This document shows, piece after piece, positions 1 to 13,300 of a DNA stretch of 64,000 nt; position 1 is the stretch's first letter, and every line of letters begins with the position of its first letter. The notes under the pieces are model-generated. The model saw only the letters and a list, made by a program, of their open reading frames with translations, made no database searches and had not been told where the DNA came from. Where the stretch lies: positions 22,807,493 to 22,871,492 of the forward strand of contig NC_084668.1 of the NCBI RefSeq assembly GCF_028389875.1, in the 5' to 3' direction. The position numbers and the translations under genes were made by a program. The DNA comes from Rhea pennata (taxonomy: Eukaryota; Chordata; Aves; Rheiformes; Rheidae).

Positions 1-3000
1 CTTACTTTGACATAAATGATACAAGAATCTGGGTCAAAAGATTCAAAGATTTTTCTTTCAGATTTAACCTTGAGTCCCTTTACTAAACATGAATTGCTTC
101 AAAGCAAAATAAATATTTACTGTTGCTGATACCCTGTCTCAAGCCAATTGATGCAAGAAGAAAAGAGCATGCTTTTGTAGTTTGTTAAATATCTTAAAAG
201 ACGTAATAATACTTACATGCTTTGCAGACTGTCTGCCATGTAGTTTCCTTTCTCATCTGCTCCCCTTTGTTATTAAAATAAGCACAAGCAAAATAAAAAG
301 AAACTAAAAACAAGGTTCTTGTTGAATGTATCAATTGATCCCTTTTAACCATCAGTAAAATAAAATACAGACTTATTGTCAGTGTGAGTTTGTTTTTCTC
401 TCTTTGTATAAGCAAGCTTAGGCTGTTTCCAACTTAAAAATAGACCTTACTTCACAGTTTGGGAACTACTATTGAGTGTTTATTCAGCTCACTAATATTT
501 GCACTTAAATGAACAGATGAAGTATTTGATTTATCTAGAGTAAGTACATTAGCGTGTTTGTGACAATTTTTATTTCAAAACAAATCACATTCAGTGACAA
601 TCACAGCTCTGGCACACTGTCTTTTATTAACACATGCTTCTTTAGTTGTTAGATCACAAACATTTAGAAAGAATTAAATGATTGACTTTGAACAGCATTG
701 CATATTATCTTTGAGCTTACCTCAGCACCTGTGTAAACAGGCTTTTCATTGGTATTATTGAGAATTACACCCATTTATGCCAGGGATTAATATGCCAGGG
801 TCTCTCTCTGTGAAATCACAGTTAAAGACACAGTTTCTAGCTACTATTATTTTCTCCTTAAGTAAATGCATGTTTAGCTAAAAGCTGCACGGGTAGTTTG
901 CGAGGATGGAGATTAAATCTGAAGTGAATGTAGAAGATTCAGCCCTGCTCCACTTAAAGTAAAAATTGTTTTGCAGAGGGATTGTCACCCACATGCAAGT
1001 GCTGGAGGGTAAACCTCCCCCTGGAAATGCCTCACACTGTCTTTTTCACTTCTCCTCCCACCATTCTTCTCGTTGTCTCACTGGGGAGCGTAGTAAGTGT
1101 CACTGGAAAATAAGCTGCCCGATTCCTCAGAATGACATCCGACTACTGCGCTTAAAAGAGCGTGTAGCAAGCAGAGCCATTAAAAGTGGCAACGCTTTTC
1201 CTACTGTTGAATAAAAACTAGTGGTAGGTTCAGATTCCCTAAGCCCATCTGCTGAATCCTGCACTGCACAACCACCCTTTTATTCAAGTTCAAAGATGCA
1301 GCTCCTCCATTTAAAGAGCACTTGTTATTTGGGAGGAAATGGAGGCCAGAGCATGCCTGACACTAAAGAAAGAGAAAATGCATGTTGGCTCTGCAGCAGA
1401 GCCCTCCAACAGAGCCAACCTGACCTAAGCATAATTAATCAATTGCATATTCTTTTAGCAAACCAATTCTTTTTATTCTTTAGCTTTTAGCTAGTCCAAA
1501 TACCTATTTACAGTGATACTGTCATAAGTGACAGGGAAGTGTGCTAAGACTGATGTCTCTCCCTGTCTCTCAGGTACTGTACTGAATTTGTCATTCTCTA
1601 TGATATACTGACTTCTGTCTGACTGTTGCAGATTGTTACATGTTGTGACACCAATTAGTATGCTCCCTTTTAACTTTTTTCTCCAATTTCTACCTTAGTT
1701 CAGTAAAATTTGTCTACCAGACTGATTCTGTGCTCAGCTTTATTCTCCAGCTCTGCTACTGAGCAATGTTAGAACCTCAGAAAAGGTGGAGAAAGGCATT
1801 TTAAAATCTTACACAGTAAATATGAGATTTCCCTCTCACACATATACGTATAAAAATAAAAATGGAAAATCTCACATAACCAATTTTTAAGAACTCACCA
1901 ATCCTTTAGCCTCATGAATATTGTGATTCCTTGGATAATTTATAGGTTATACATTAAATATTACTTTTATCAGTGTAAGCTTGTTACCTGCTAACTTGAC
2001 TAACTTACTTGGCCTGTTATATTGCATAAAGGGAGAAGGTGGACCTTCTAAATACTAGCATGTACTGTTATATACCATTGTCACATTGTCTATCATTCGT
2101 TTGCCTAACCTGCCTTCATACAGTTTTTTCTTGTCTTAGGAACTTTCACCATGTACTTTTATTACATATTTTTCTAATTGAATGGGACACACTACAGAGA
2201 AGATTATACATTGAATTTATGCAATAGCTATACAGTATTCTCACTTTTTTACATCATATTTACACCTTTTAACACTGAGGTTGTTTTTATAACTACCAGT
2301 ATACACCAATGTTGTGTTTTTATTGAAGTCAAAAATTGATTTAGTATCAATACACATGAATACTCATATTATCTTTGAATATTTATTAACTTGTGTATGT
2401 GAGCAGTGGGTTGTAGCTGCTATTAAAGTAATTCACCTGCTTTCCTGGATCTTTCAGATTCCCTTCAAATTTGTAGCAACCTGATTAACAGGGTATCATC
2501 TGAAACTGTGTCTATCTCATTGCTCACTGCTTCTTCGTAGTAGCAATAGGCAAGGTTCCTTTGGCTAACATGAGAAGTACAAAGCTTTGTCATGCAGATA
2601 CTAGATTTAGTATTCTTGATGCAATACATTATACCTTGAAGAATAACCTAGATTTTCAGGCCTTTGGATGAGTGCTCCTCTACAACTCAGATTTTGGGGC
2701 TGTCTGTTGTTTTAAAATAATAAAAATATTAAAGAGATTCCTAATTTAAACTGTTGTAGTCCCAGATAAAGCCTACAGACTGTTCAGCTGTGTTTTCCTT
2801 TTAAGCTGTATTTCTAGTTTATAAAAATTCACTTAAATTCTGTTGAACAGATGCAAGTATAACAAACTGAGATTGGGAAGCACTTCAAGGTGATAATCTG
2901 CAGATATGGTCTTGATTTAAATGGGAAAATGTCAGAACATATGGAGTAAATTTAATTGTCCTACCTTGACTGCATACAGAGTGCAGAGATTTCCTTTTTT

Positions 3001-6000
3001 TTTTTTTTTTTTTAATATATTTTTTGTATTTGCTTCCCAGGAGGTTAGGATTGTAGTTCCTGTTACTTTAGAGTTTTGCTTGAAGGACGGTAAAAAACAT
3101 TTTTCCCTAAGGAAAAAGCAAAAGCAGGTATATCATAAACCCATCTGCACTGTAGCAAACACACATGCATATCATATACAAACTACAACAAATGGAACAT
3201 TCCATCTTCGTAATAAATTGAAATACATTGTGCACATATGGATGAAAGATAAAGCCTACAATGTTCCACTAAGATACAAAGGTATGGTAGCACTTGGGAG
3301 AAATAGCTTTTGAAGATGGATCTTTCCATCTCAAATCCTTACCTTGATTCGTTCGCCCAGGTTTCACCCTGTTTGTAACAGATCAGTCCCTCTTTCCCTC
3401 TTTTGCTCCATTTCACTGATTCCTAGGCCCAGTGTGCTCCCCATGTCACATCGTCCCTCTTTACACATCTTTTCCCTAGGTTGCCCCTGATGTCCTGTTC
3501 CTAATTTACCTTTTCAGTTCTGCATCTCATTCTCTTTGCTTTGTCAGTCTGTCCAAACAACCAAATGTCTAATCTTTGGTCCAAACATAGAGAAAATCTA
3601 TTCAAAAAGTGACCTGTATTACTAACAATTAAAATATTTATATAATGTGTATATATGGTTTCTTTCCAAACCACCCATTATGAAGGTGCCTTAAAAGAAG
3701 GAACGGTTGATACAGAAAATGTCTACTATTATCACTGCTTTTACCCATCTCATACCTTAACGTATATTGGATTTAAAATAATAAAAAATGGCCAATACCA
3801 CTATATTGATTGAGCATTTATACAATTCATTGCAATCATTCAAAAAGGAAAAACAATGTTCTATACAGAAGGAAATAAAAATGCCTTCTACAAAAAAATC
3901 TAGCCAGCTATCTTTACTGCAAATGTTTGTGTATATAGTGGAAACTGCTTACTTTTCCATTGTGCATAGAAAAAGGGGGCAATGAGAGTTCTCTTAGTAT
4001 ATCACAGAGTTCACCACAGCAGTGGATAAAGATCTCACCACAAATCAAACTAAAGTAGCCAAATCTATGTTGAGTGATTTCTGTTGATGCTTAATACAGA
4101 TTTCAAGATTGTTCCATATTTTTATTCATTATTAAACTGGAGAATCTGGAGATTAGCCAAGTCACATTCAAAAAATAACATACAAATACAGTGATTTCTA
4201 AGACAACAAGAAACTTTTCCCTTGTGTCACTGGAGCTCCTACTGTCTCCCTGTTTGCCCTACATTTTTTTTTGTCCTTTTGAGAGTCAATGGATTTGCAG
4301 GTATTCCACAAGTAATCAGCTTGGTTTTGCTAGAAGAAAAAATTTTTACATGAGTAGATACTTCAGAATTAGTATAAGAAAGAAGGTTGGTCACTTTGTT
4401 TACTGTAAAACTGTGTTTTGTACATACTTTAAAACTCTATGAGACAGATGAATCCTTGGTCTGAACCAGTAAGACCATTCTCTTGTATCCCTATACATAA
4501 ATGCAATGCAATAACTGTGGACATGAGCAAGAAGTATACATTATTGATAAAAGCAAGTCAAAGCCAGTGAAGACAAAACTCAATTTTAACATGATTATTT
4601 TTCTGCAATTGGTACTTTTAACCACAAGTCTGCTTTACGAGCATAGGAAGTCATGCTGAAACAAAAAACCTGTTTCCTGCTTCCATTCAAGAGTCCAGGC
4701 ATATACTTGATAAAAAAGTAATTCCAGCTTTCATAAGTAAAACTTAACATTTTTTTTTTAAACAGGCATATTTTGCTTGCAATATCCTAATTTTTCTTTT
4801 CACATAAATTAATTAGCAGTAAGCCATTTTAAAAACTGAATTTCCAATATAATTGTCTGAAGTGCTTTTCTTATTTCAATAATTCTACTGGCCTTTCTTT
4901 TGGCTATAACATAGCACTAGTTTTCCCAAGTAGCACAAATTAAAATATTTTTAAATAAAAAACATACCCTCAATTAAGCTTTTTGAAAAAATGCAATTTC
5001 ACAAAGCTAAAAAGAGAGAAAATCCAATCCAGTTTCAAGTTCTTACTCAGAAATAAAATATCTTGTTATATTTGCCCTTTTATCAACTTTACAACATTTT
5101 AGATTAGTTACAATTCACTTTACAGTGGATACTCTACAGTCCTACAAATAGTAGTTGATCTTATTACTTCTAAAACGGGCACTATTTAGACAACATTTAA
5201 GCTGCAAGGTTTGGAACAGAAAGCATCGATTTTGTTTAAGTCTGTAAGGGAACAGGTTTCTTCTGATGTCATATTTTTGTTTAATTAACATATTAAAATC
5301 CTGCCAGAAACAACATATCAGTTTGAGAGTCAAAGCAAATAGGGTTTTATTCTGTTAAAATCTACATCACACATATGGGTAAGATTTTATGATACTCCAG
5401 AGCTTATCTCCACCATCAACCCCTGGCAAAACTATACAAATGAAAATGCTTTGTATTAGACTCAGAGCTATGCATACCAAAAAGCATACTCAATAGCACA
5501 GGGCAGTGATTTCCTTAAAATACAAGCAGATATTTATATACATTTCCAACTCAGACTCTACAGTATCCTAAAACTTAGGGCTTGAAAAAACACCGTGATA
5601 TTTTAACCTTTAATGTGATTTATACTACAAAGCTTCCTAAGATATTTAATTCATAGAACAGTATCTTACTCTAGTGGAAGTTTAGAAAATACAAGAAGCA
5701 TACAATCAGATCCTACCTTCAAGGAGCCCTTATTGCACCTGCATTTGTGAAAGGTATTCGATTTTATGGAAAAAAAAGCAGGCCTTTCATTCTGTTAAAG
5801 GTGACAAAGATATTTAGGCATTCAAATATAATTTTTTTCTTTCTCGAAGACAACCAGTTTATACTTAGCTCAGCAGCTAACAACTGGCAAAAATATGGGT
5901 TGTCAATTGTGACATGCTTACCCTTCAGATTAAAAGTGATTGAGAGTGTCACCACACGAATGACACTCAAAACTGCATGTTCTAAATTGTATGTGTTCTA

Positions 6001-6900
6001 TACCTTTGTTAAAGTAACACAGACATCTGTTTCTTGTCCTCTTTTTCTTGAGGTTAAGTGACTGCAAAATTACATTTAAATAAGCACATACAGCATGGAT
6101 TGCAAACACTTTTGAAAACAGTGTTTGCATTCTTGTTTTCTCTTTAAAAGCACTTGAAATACTAATGCATTCTTAACTTTTTGCTGTCTCTCCAGAGCAT
6201 CAATAGAAGGTCATGGTGTCTCGTTTCTAAAACTCAGGCCCTAAGAAACTCACTTCTCTCTCTAAACACCAAAAATATCTCAGCTCCTATGTACACAGGC
6301 CTTTTAGTGTTGATTACAGTATGCCGTAACAAGACTAGTAAATTCACTGGATTACCGTTTTTGATCCTCCCTCTAGTGTCTCTGATATGTATCATAAAAA
6401 TATTTCTGTTTATTTAGGCACTGTTGGCATTTTGGTTATCCTTTCCTACATGATAATGATGTTCAGCTGGCAACTTAGGGTACTTTAAACATAATACATG
6501 TGTTAGCTGTTAAAAAGCCTTGAGTTTGGCAGGTTTGTGTTGAGTATGTTGATGGAAGAGGAGACTTCAGAGAAATAAGGCAGTCACAGTGAAGAATGGC
6601 AATCGCTGACTGATCTGGTACCTCTGAACCACACATATACCATATGCAGTTAGTATGAAATAATCACTTTCATGCAAATCAGAAAGTGATTCTGTCAGAA
6701 CCTTCTTCTGACGAATGTTAGAGGTAGTGATTTGCTGTTTATGTACCAAAAATTTTCCTCCAAAAGAGAAAATACTCAGAAATTAAGGCAGCAGGCCTTG
6801 TAGTGCCAGTGAAAATAGATATTCTTATTCTTTAAATCTCTGAAAAAATTCTGTTCAGTCCAATACTTTTTAACATACTATGAATTTCAACAGGAACTGG
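1..6900. other. Region downstream of METTL8, no coding exon recognised
   Basis: AT-rich DNA between METTL8 and the expected TLK1. It may include more METTL8 3' UTR. No CpG island is present, so the TLK1 promoter is not in the window. The short ORFs here have no recognisable domain. About 900-1500 is less AT-rich and less repetitive than its surroundings, and 3320-3560 is pyrimidine-rich. Confidence 0.6.
2995..3013. repeat. T19 homopolymer
   Basis: Nineteen T on the plus strand in the region downstream of METTL8; no retroelement body was recognised next to it. Confidence 0.9.
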
Positions 6901-6913
6901 ATACATGTTAATA

Positions 6914-6919
6914 TTTATT
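6914..6919 (-). terminator. Candidate METTL8 poly(A) signal (AATAAA)
   Basis: AATAAA on the minus strand, about 250 nt beyond the METTL8 stop codon; it is the first canonical hexamer found downstream. A second lies at 6414-6409. Which one is used cannot be decided from sequence alone. Confidence 0.35.
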
Positions 6920-7168
6920 GAGTATTCACATTCAAGGAAGTAAAACAGTTCAAGGTCACAGTTATGAATAGATTAATGCATATTCCTTTACTATATATAA
7001 AGTAGAATTTAGGCAAATTTTTCCAGATCATTTTCAAATATATAAGTTTACAAAACATCAAGGAAAGGTTTTCAGTTCAATATTTGTCTCCTTTTCAGAG
7101 GCTAACATGAGATTTATAGGTAATATACGTACTCAATCTTGCTTCAGTTTCTGGAGTTTATGGTATAT

Positions 7169-7359
7169 TCAGCCATAAGGGTGCCTTTTGGTTGTTTCTT
7201 CAGGATTACTCAGAGATAGCAGGAATGGTTTTTGGAACTTGCTCTGTATCCAGACTCGCTGCATTTTGACTTTTTTCTTCCTGTTGACTTGTAATCGCCG
7301 ATCAACTAAATTCTGTACTTCAGTTAATCCAGCCAAGTTGAACATGTTCCATACCTCAT
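7169..7359 (-). CDS. METTL8: METTL8 last coding exon and stop
   Basis: The acceptor GAAAACAG comes before 7359. The exon reads [39 protein letters not shown], then [20 protein letters not shown] and HPYG followed by TGA (7171-7169). The [25 protein letters not shown] core is family-typical. The last 15 or so residues diverge from the human tail. The 3' UTR continues to lower coordinates. Confidence 0.93.
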
Positions 7360-10300
7360 CTGTTTTCTCATATGAAGAATTATTATAATTTTAGAAAGAC
7401 ATTTGTAGAATGTAGTGATTAACAATCTGCAGTTCATTCAAAGATGGAATTAATTCTATTTTGTTATTTGAAAGATCATGGAAATTGCCTGCAAAAAGTC
7501 TTCTGTTAAGAGATTCATTTTCCCAGTTTTCAATTTATATTACAGAAGAAATGTCATGCTGAGACCCAAAGCACGTAGGTTATTACTTATGGCATTCAGA
7601 AATCCCCTTTCTTAGAGGGATTCAGATACAATAGAGCTGAGGAAAGCAAATATATATGACTTGGTCACTGTTTCCATGGTATTGATTTAAAGCTATTTCA
7701 TCTGCCAATCCAAACATCTATGACAATGTCATTATCTCCTTCTTGTTGACAGTCACAAATGAACAACTTAAGCTTCTTTTTCATGAGTAAGCACAAAAGT
7801 TTCAAAAATTGTGAAGCCTCTTGGAATTCAAGCCATTTCCCAAACATGTCCTAGATTCTCTTTCTCACCTCTAAAATTACCCTAGCTGTGAGAAATCCTG
7901 ATCCATTTGAATTATTTACAGTCTAGGCTGTAGAGAAGAGAAGTAGTTTAATGTTCTCTTTTACAGTTTCCAGCTACTGGGCAGTAGCATGTCAGACTAA
8001 GCTGATTGCCAACAGAACCAGGTAAATGGAAGAGAAAAGGGAAATGGTCATTCAGTCAAGAATTTCAGCTTAGCCCTGGAGAAAAAGCAGCCATATAGCC
8101 CGGATTCACCAATATGGCAGAACAAAATACCAGACCCTGAACAGCTGCTCATTTTTCAAGGCATGTTTATCTGAATTTTAAGAATACATCAAGTCATCTT
8201 TAAATAACAGTATTAAGCATTCTGTATCTAGTGAGATTCTCAAAAAAAAAAAAAGAGAAATTCCAGCTATAGCTGTAAGCAATCTTGTAGATCCTTGGAT
8301 CCAACAAGCAGAGGTAAGACTTTTCATGGAGTGTGTGTCGTTAACAAAAAAGTTATTAACAAGAAGCTTTTTATAGACTGGACTTGGGTCTCATGGTCAC
8401 CTTAATCATGAGATGGCAACATGCAAGACAGAACTGCACCTGGTGAACCTGAAGATAAACAAAATTCCACTCTAAATCATTTAATACTAATGTAGGTTTG
8501 GTGTTGCTTACGGGGGCGGGGGGGCGGAATCAAATACAGATTTATCTCCTACAAAAAATGATTTATTCTGAGAATTTAGAATAAAAGTAGACATATTTTA
8601 TTGGTCAAACAGATTTTGTGCTCTCTGTGGCTCTGTTACTGTAATTTTCTAAGCTCACAGATCTGATCCGATGATGTTGCTATAAAGAAAACATGTCTTG
8701 CCACATAGAGAGAGACACATAGTGGCTAAATAAAAATTAAAAGCAGAGAAAGGAAAAAGAAAGAAAGAAAGAAAAGCTTTAAAATTTTGTTTTAAGATAA
8801 GCTTTTGTAATCCAAATCTTCCTGAGAGACACACAACACTTTCTATAAAACTAAATCATTTCATACCTTTGGTAAAGAAATAAACTCTGGTTCCATCTCC
8901 TCGTACATAAAAATTTTCTGACAAGCAATGGCCTAGGAAATTAAAACAATAAAGAGAAAATCCGTATAACTGTTTTCAAAGACAGTTCAAAATAAACAGT
9001 AAAATATGTTTGTTAGTTACCTTTTTTAAAACGAAGTTGAGATGTATCATATCTTCCATAGTCTCGAAATAACAACATTCCTCCAGGTTTCAGTAGTTTA
9101 GCCAACCTATTTACAACCCTTTGCATCCTTAGAAAATAGATGGAATACTAGTGAAATTTCCCAAGATTTTTTTTTCTAGATGCTTGGACTGTACATAGAT
9201 TTCTGAAACTAGAGAGAGATGTGTCTATATTTACTATGGAAAGGCCAGACACCAGCAAACAGGAAGAACTCTTTACAAATAAAGTCTAGGACAAATATTT
9301 ATAAGGAACTGTTATTACAGAATACAAACCAGAGAGAAAAAAGGAGGAGTCCTTTTCCTTCCCTTAAACAGAATCTCAAGGACAGATTAAAACACAGTTT
9401 TTGAGTATATGGGTCATATGAACCAGGTAGATATATGACAAACAAGGAATGAACAGTTAGCTATGTTCATTGGTGAGCTAGGTTCAGCCCTCTCTCTGTA
9501 CACAGCAAAATCAAGGGCTTGGAAGGCAGACAAAAACTGATCTAACTTGTTTATGGAGGTAATTATCACACAAACAAAGTCAGCACCTGAATACCTAACT
9601 GCGCAGAATGGAAGAGGAGTCTCAGTAGTACCTGAAGAAAGAAATCTTGTAGAATTAAATCTGGAGATATTGGCAGTTAAGGGAGGAATGTCCACATCCT
9701 CCAAAATGTTGAAGTGTTTGTGCATCTTGACCATATCTAACATCACTTCTTCTTTATCAAGACCACACCACCAGCCATGTGTATTCTAGAAATAAGTATC
9801 ATACTTCATACTTTTTCCCATGCTCTACCCCAGAGCATCTTCCTTCTCACTACTTAGGTTTAACTTGGTGCTTCTCATAAATACATTTGCATTATTCTGC
9901 AAAGTACCTTACTAACCAATAAAGCTTAACTCTCTCAAAACAACATACAGGACTCCAGCTTCTCCACATTCACTAAAGACCACAAAAGGCCATATATGCC
10001 TGGCAGGCAGCAAGGTAGAAGATACTGCAAGTCTAATTTAATCCTTCCTCTCTCAGGGAAGTGGATAGGCAGTGTGGGAGACGTGGAACAGAGGGAGGGT
10101 AATTTAATGGATAGGAAAGACAGGGTGCTATATCTGAAAAGAACTAGAAAAAAGAAGGTACTCCTTGCATATGCAAGATCAGCATACCATTACTGCAGAG
10201 CAAAAGAATATCCTTACATTGCCCCTGCATCTTGGTCAGCTTTCTCCTATATGCTCCTTATCTAACAGCAGTTTAGACATCCTGTCTTGATTTTTAAGGG

Positions 10301-13300
10301 GCTAAATTAGGAGATAATTCAGCAGAAAATAACAGCATACCTGCCCGCTCCCCCCCCCAAAAAAAAAAGAAAAAAAAGAAAAAAAAGAAAAAAAAAGAAA
10401 AAAAAGAAAAAAAAGAAAAAAAAGAAAAAAAAGAAAAGGAGCATACACTTGTTAAACATGGGATTTCCTCAGAGGAAGCCAAGTGCTTTGAAAGTTCTCA
10501 TTTTTCATGCATGATATCGGCAACAAAATAGAAAAAGGTAGATCACATAAGAATAAGAGACTGCTCAAGAAAGGTAGTTATGCATAGAGCTATACACATT
10601 GCCTACATAAGTGTAAGTTTTGTGCACAGAAACATGTACATGCACAGAAAGTGAAAGTGCTGTGAGAAACCTGCTCTTTTAGGACTAGACCACATTAATC
10701 ACATAGCATGAGGAAAGTTTAGTATCTTTCAAATTCTGAGGCTAACTTTAAGAGGGGACTGCTAGCAGAAGTAGTGTGTTACCTTTTAGGTACAAGAGTA
10801 GCAACTGTCAGAAATAAGAGCCTAAAAAGAAACCATTCGGTAACAATGGTGCTGAATACAACTACATATCTCTCACGCATGTTTTCCAGGTCTCCTAAGC
10901 ACATATATCTGAAGTTCTACACCATCCCTCTCTTGGTTTTCTTTTCCAATCTCCCTCATTTCAAAATTTTGATATTTGTATACTAAGCAACAAGGGGCTG
11001 GATTATATTTGTCTTTATAGAGTCATTTCAATTCTAGACGATGAGTGTAATGACTCAAAAACCTTTGGAAACTGGCTTTTATCACACAAATAATTAAAAC
11101 AGGTATCTTTACATACATACACATATACTTGCAAAAAAACCCCTATCAGCCTTTGGCAGCTAACGTAGGGAGAAAGATAAACACATTTATTCTCGAATGA
11201 TTAACAGAAAAAAACCCACAGAAGTTTTGACAGAACATTTGATTACTGCTTCTACAGGCAAAGTGATTCAGTGAATGTGTCTCTATTGTCCAATTTCCTC
11301 CTGGCTGCATCACTGCAGTTACAGAAATCTGAAATCTACTGCTTGAATTGTTTTTGAAATCTGGACCCAGGCATTGCATGACTCATACACTCATCTCTGA
11401 ACAAACAGGAAGGAGCAATATCCTATATGGGAAATATTTTTCTGTAAAGCTAATCATTAATAACTTAGGCAGGCAGGCAGGGAACCAGGCCACAGATTTA
11501 GGCAAATGTTGTTCTGTTTGCCAAGCCCATTTTAATGACACTCTTAAAGCAATAACTGTCCTATCACACAGAGCACACATTTCCCTTCATATGGTCTAGC
11601 TAAAAGAAGAGTCAAGTAGTTTAACTTACATGCACTTTTTTGTACTCGTTCCATTAAAAAGTGCATTTTCAAAATTAGCCGGCTTTAACAGTCATGAAGT
11701 TTGGTTCATTAGACACTGAGAGGCATCAGTAATAAGGCTAATAGCTCTCAACATAATACCATGCATACAAATTAGATTAAGTTTTCCTAATCCAAACAAG
11801 CTACACATTTCTGAATGCGTTTTAAGAAGCCAGTTGACATCTGTGTGTGGGGAAATCAGCAACCTAAATCTTTATTGATATATTGTAAGATGTTAAATCA
11901 AGAATGCTTGCTTTTGATCACCAAGAATCATTTCCTTTTGAAAGACTAGCAGTCTGCTTCTCAATTTGTAAATTTCTTGAAGAACCGAGAGTTTTAATAG
12001 GGATGTATTTTGTTAGAAACTCATTTTATTTTGATGCAGACAGGAGGCTCACTAATGAAACAGTCTGACCAGCCTCTCTTTCTAAGCTGAAAATGGGAAA
12101 CAGCATTTAAAATACTTTGTTTTATATATATACCATAGCTTACTAAATAATAAATTAAAGATTCATCATCTTCCTTTGATATTCCTGAAAACCTCTAGTG
12201 ACAAAAGAGATTCAATCCATTTGCTTTGCCCTTCAGTCTTCATTTACCTGTCAGGATGAATAGCAGAGAGCACAAAGACAAGGAGAATGACATCCAGTAT
12301 CTCATCAGGAAAAGGGTAGGGTAAAGCATCATCACACACATCATGAACAAAGGCAAAACACCAAGCTGAATTGTAGGACGAATGTGACTGTTACGAAAAA
12401 GATGAAAAGAAACACAGAGAGAACAGTAGTAGTTAATACGTTTACTATGACTCAAAAAACTTTTTTTCTTCAATTATTCAGTACTGTAAAACATTTCATA
12501 TAAAAGCCTATTCTGTCTGGTATCTTACTCAAGCTGAGAAGCAAGCTCACTGATGATATTCATTCCTCTCTTGTACAGAGTAAGACTTTGTTCTTTGGAA
12601 TACTGAAAACTTCAGTTAAAAATTGTCAAAGCCATAATGTTTCTTTTCATGAAGATGGCTTCCTGTCAGCCTCCTGAGTTACAGGCTTATAAGGTACTCT
12701 AAAGTGAGCATATGAATTACCTTTACCAGCTCCACTGCTCCTGAAGCAAAATCACAACAGTACAGAAAGGTACCAGGTGTATTGCTAGGAAAACAAAACC
12801 AAAATCAGTTAAAGAACTATCATTGTAAAAGATAAAAGTCTACATCACTGATCTTGGAAGTACACACGGCCCTTTGGGGTTCTCTGCAGGTTTGATCAAG
12901 CATGCCTTATTAATGTCTAGCACATGGAAAGCCACATAGCTTGTAATGAACCAACAGGGCAGACAGATTCATAAGAATACCAACAGGCAGTTAGTATAAA
13001 AAGAAGAATTATAGCCTTGTCAGGAAAGAAATGGAAAGGAAAAGAAAGAAGGTCACAGAGGGCTGTCATGATTGATGGCAATGTACTAGTGCTGTGTTAC
13101 ATAAATACACATGAATAGGTCACATTTTCTTAGAGAAGCATTGAACCAAATCTCTATCATTAGCCCATGTAAACAGGCTAATTAGTGATACGATCTTTTT
13201 TTTCATAGCCACAAAAGTCATACACAGTTCTGAAGAGGTTTGGGTTCCCAAGTGCCATCTGCTGTGCTTTTGATTAAATTAAGCAGTACTGGTTGCTTCC

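Noticed and set aside
10294-10482. Minus-strand ORF with Phe/Ser repeats
   Set aside because: It is the translation of the A8G array, not a protein.
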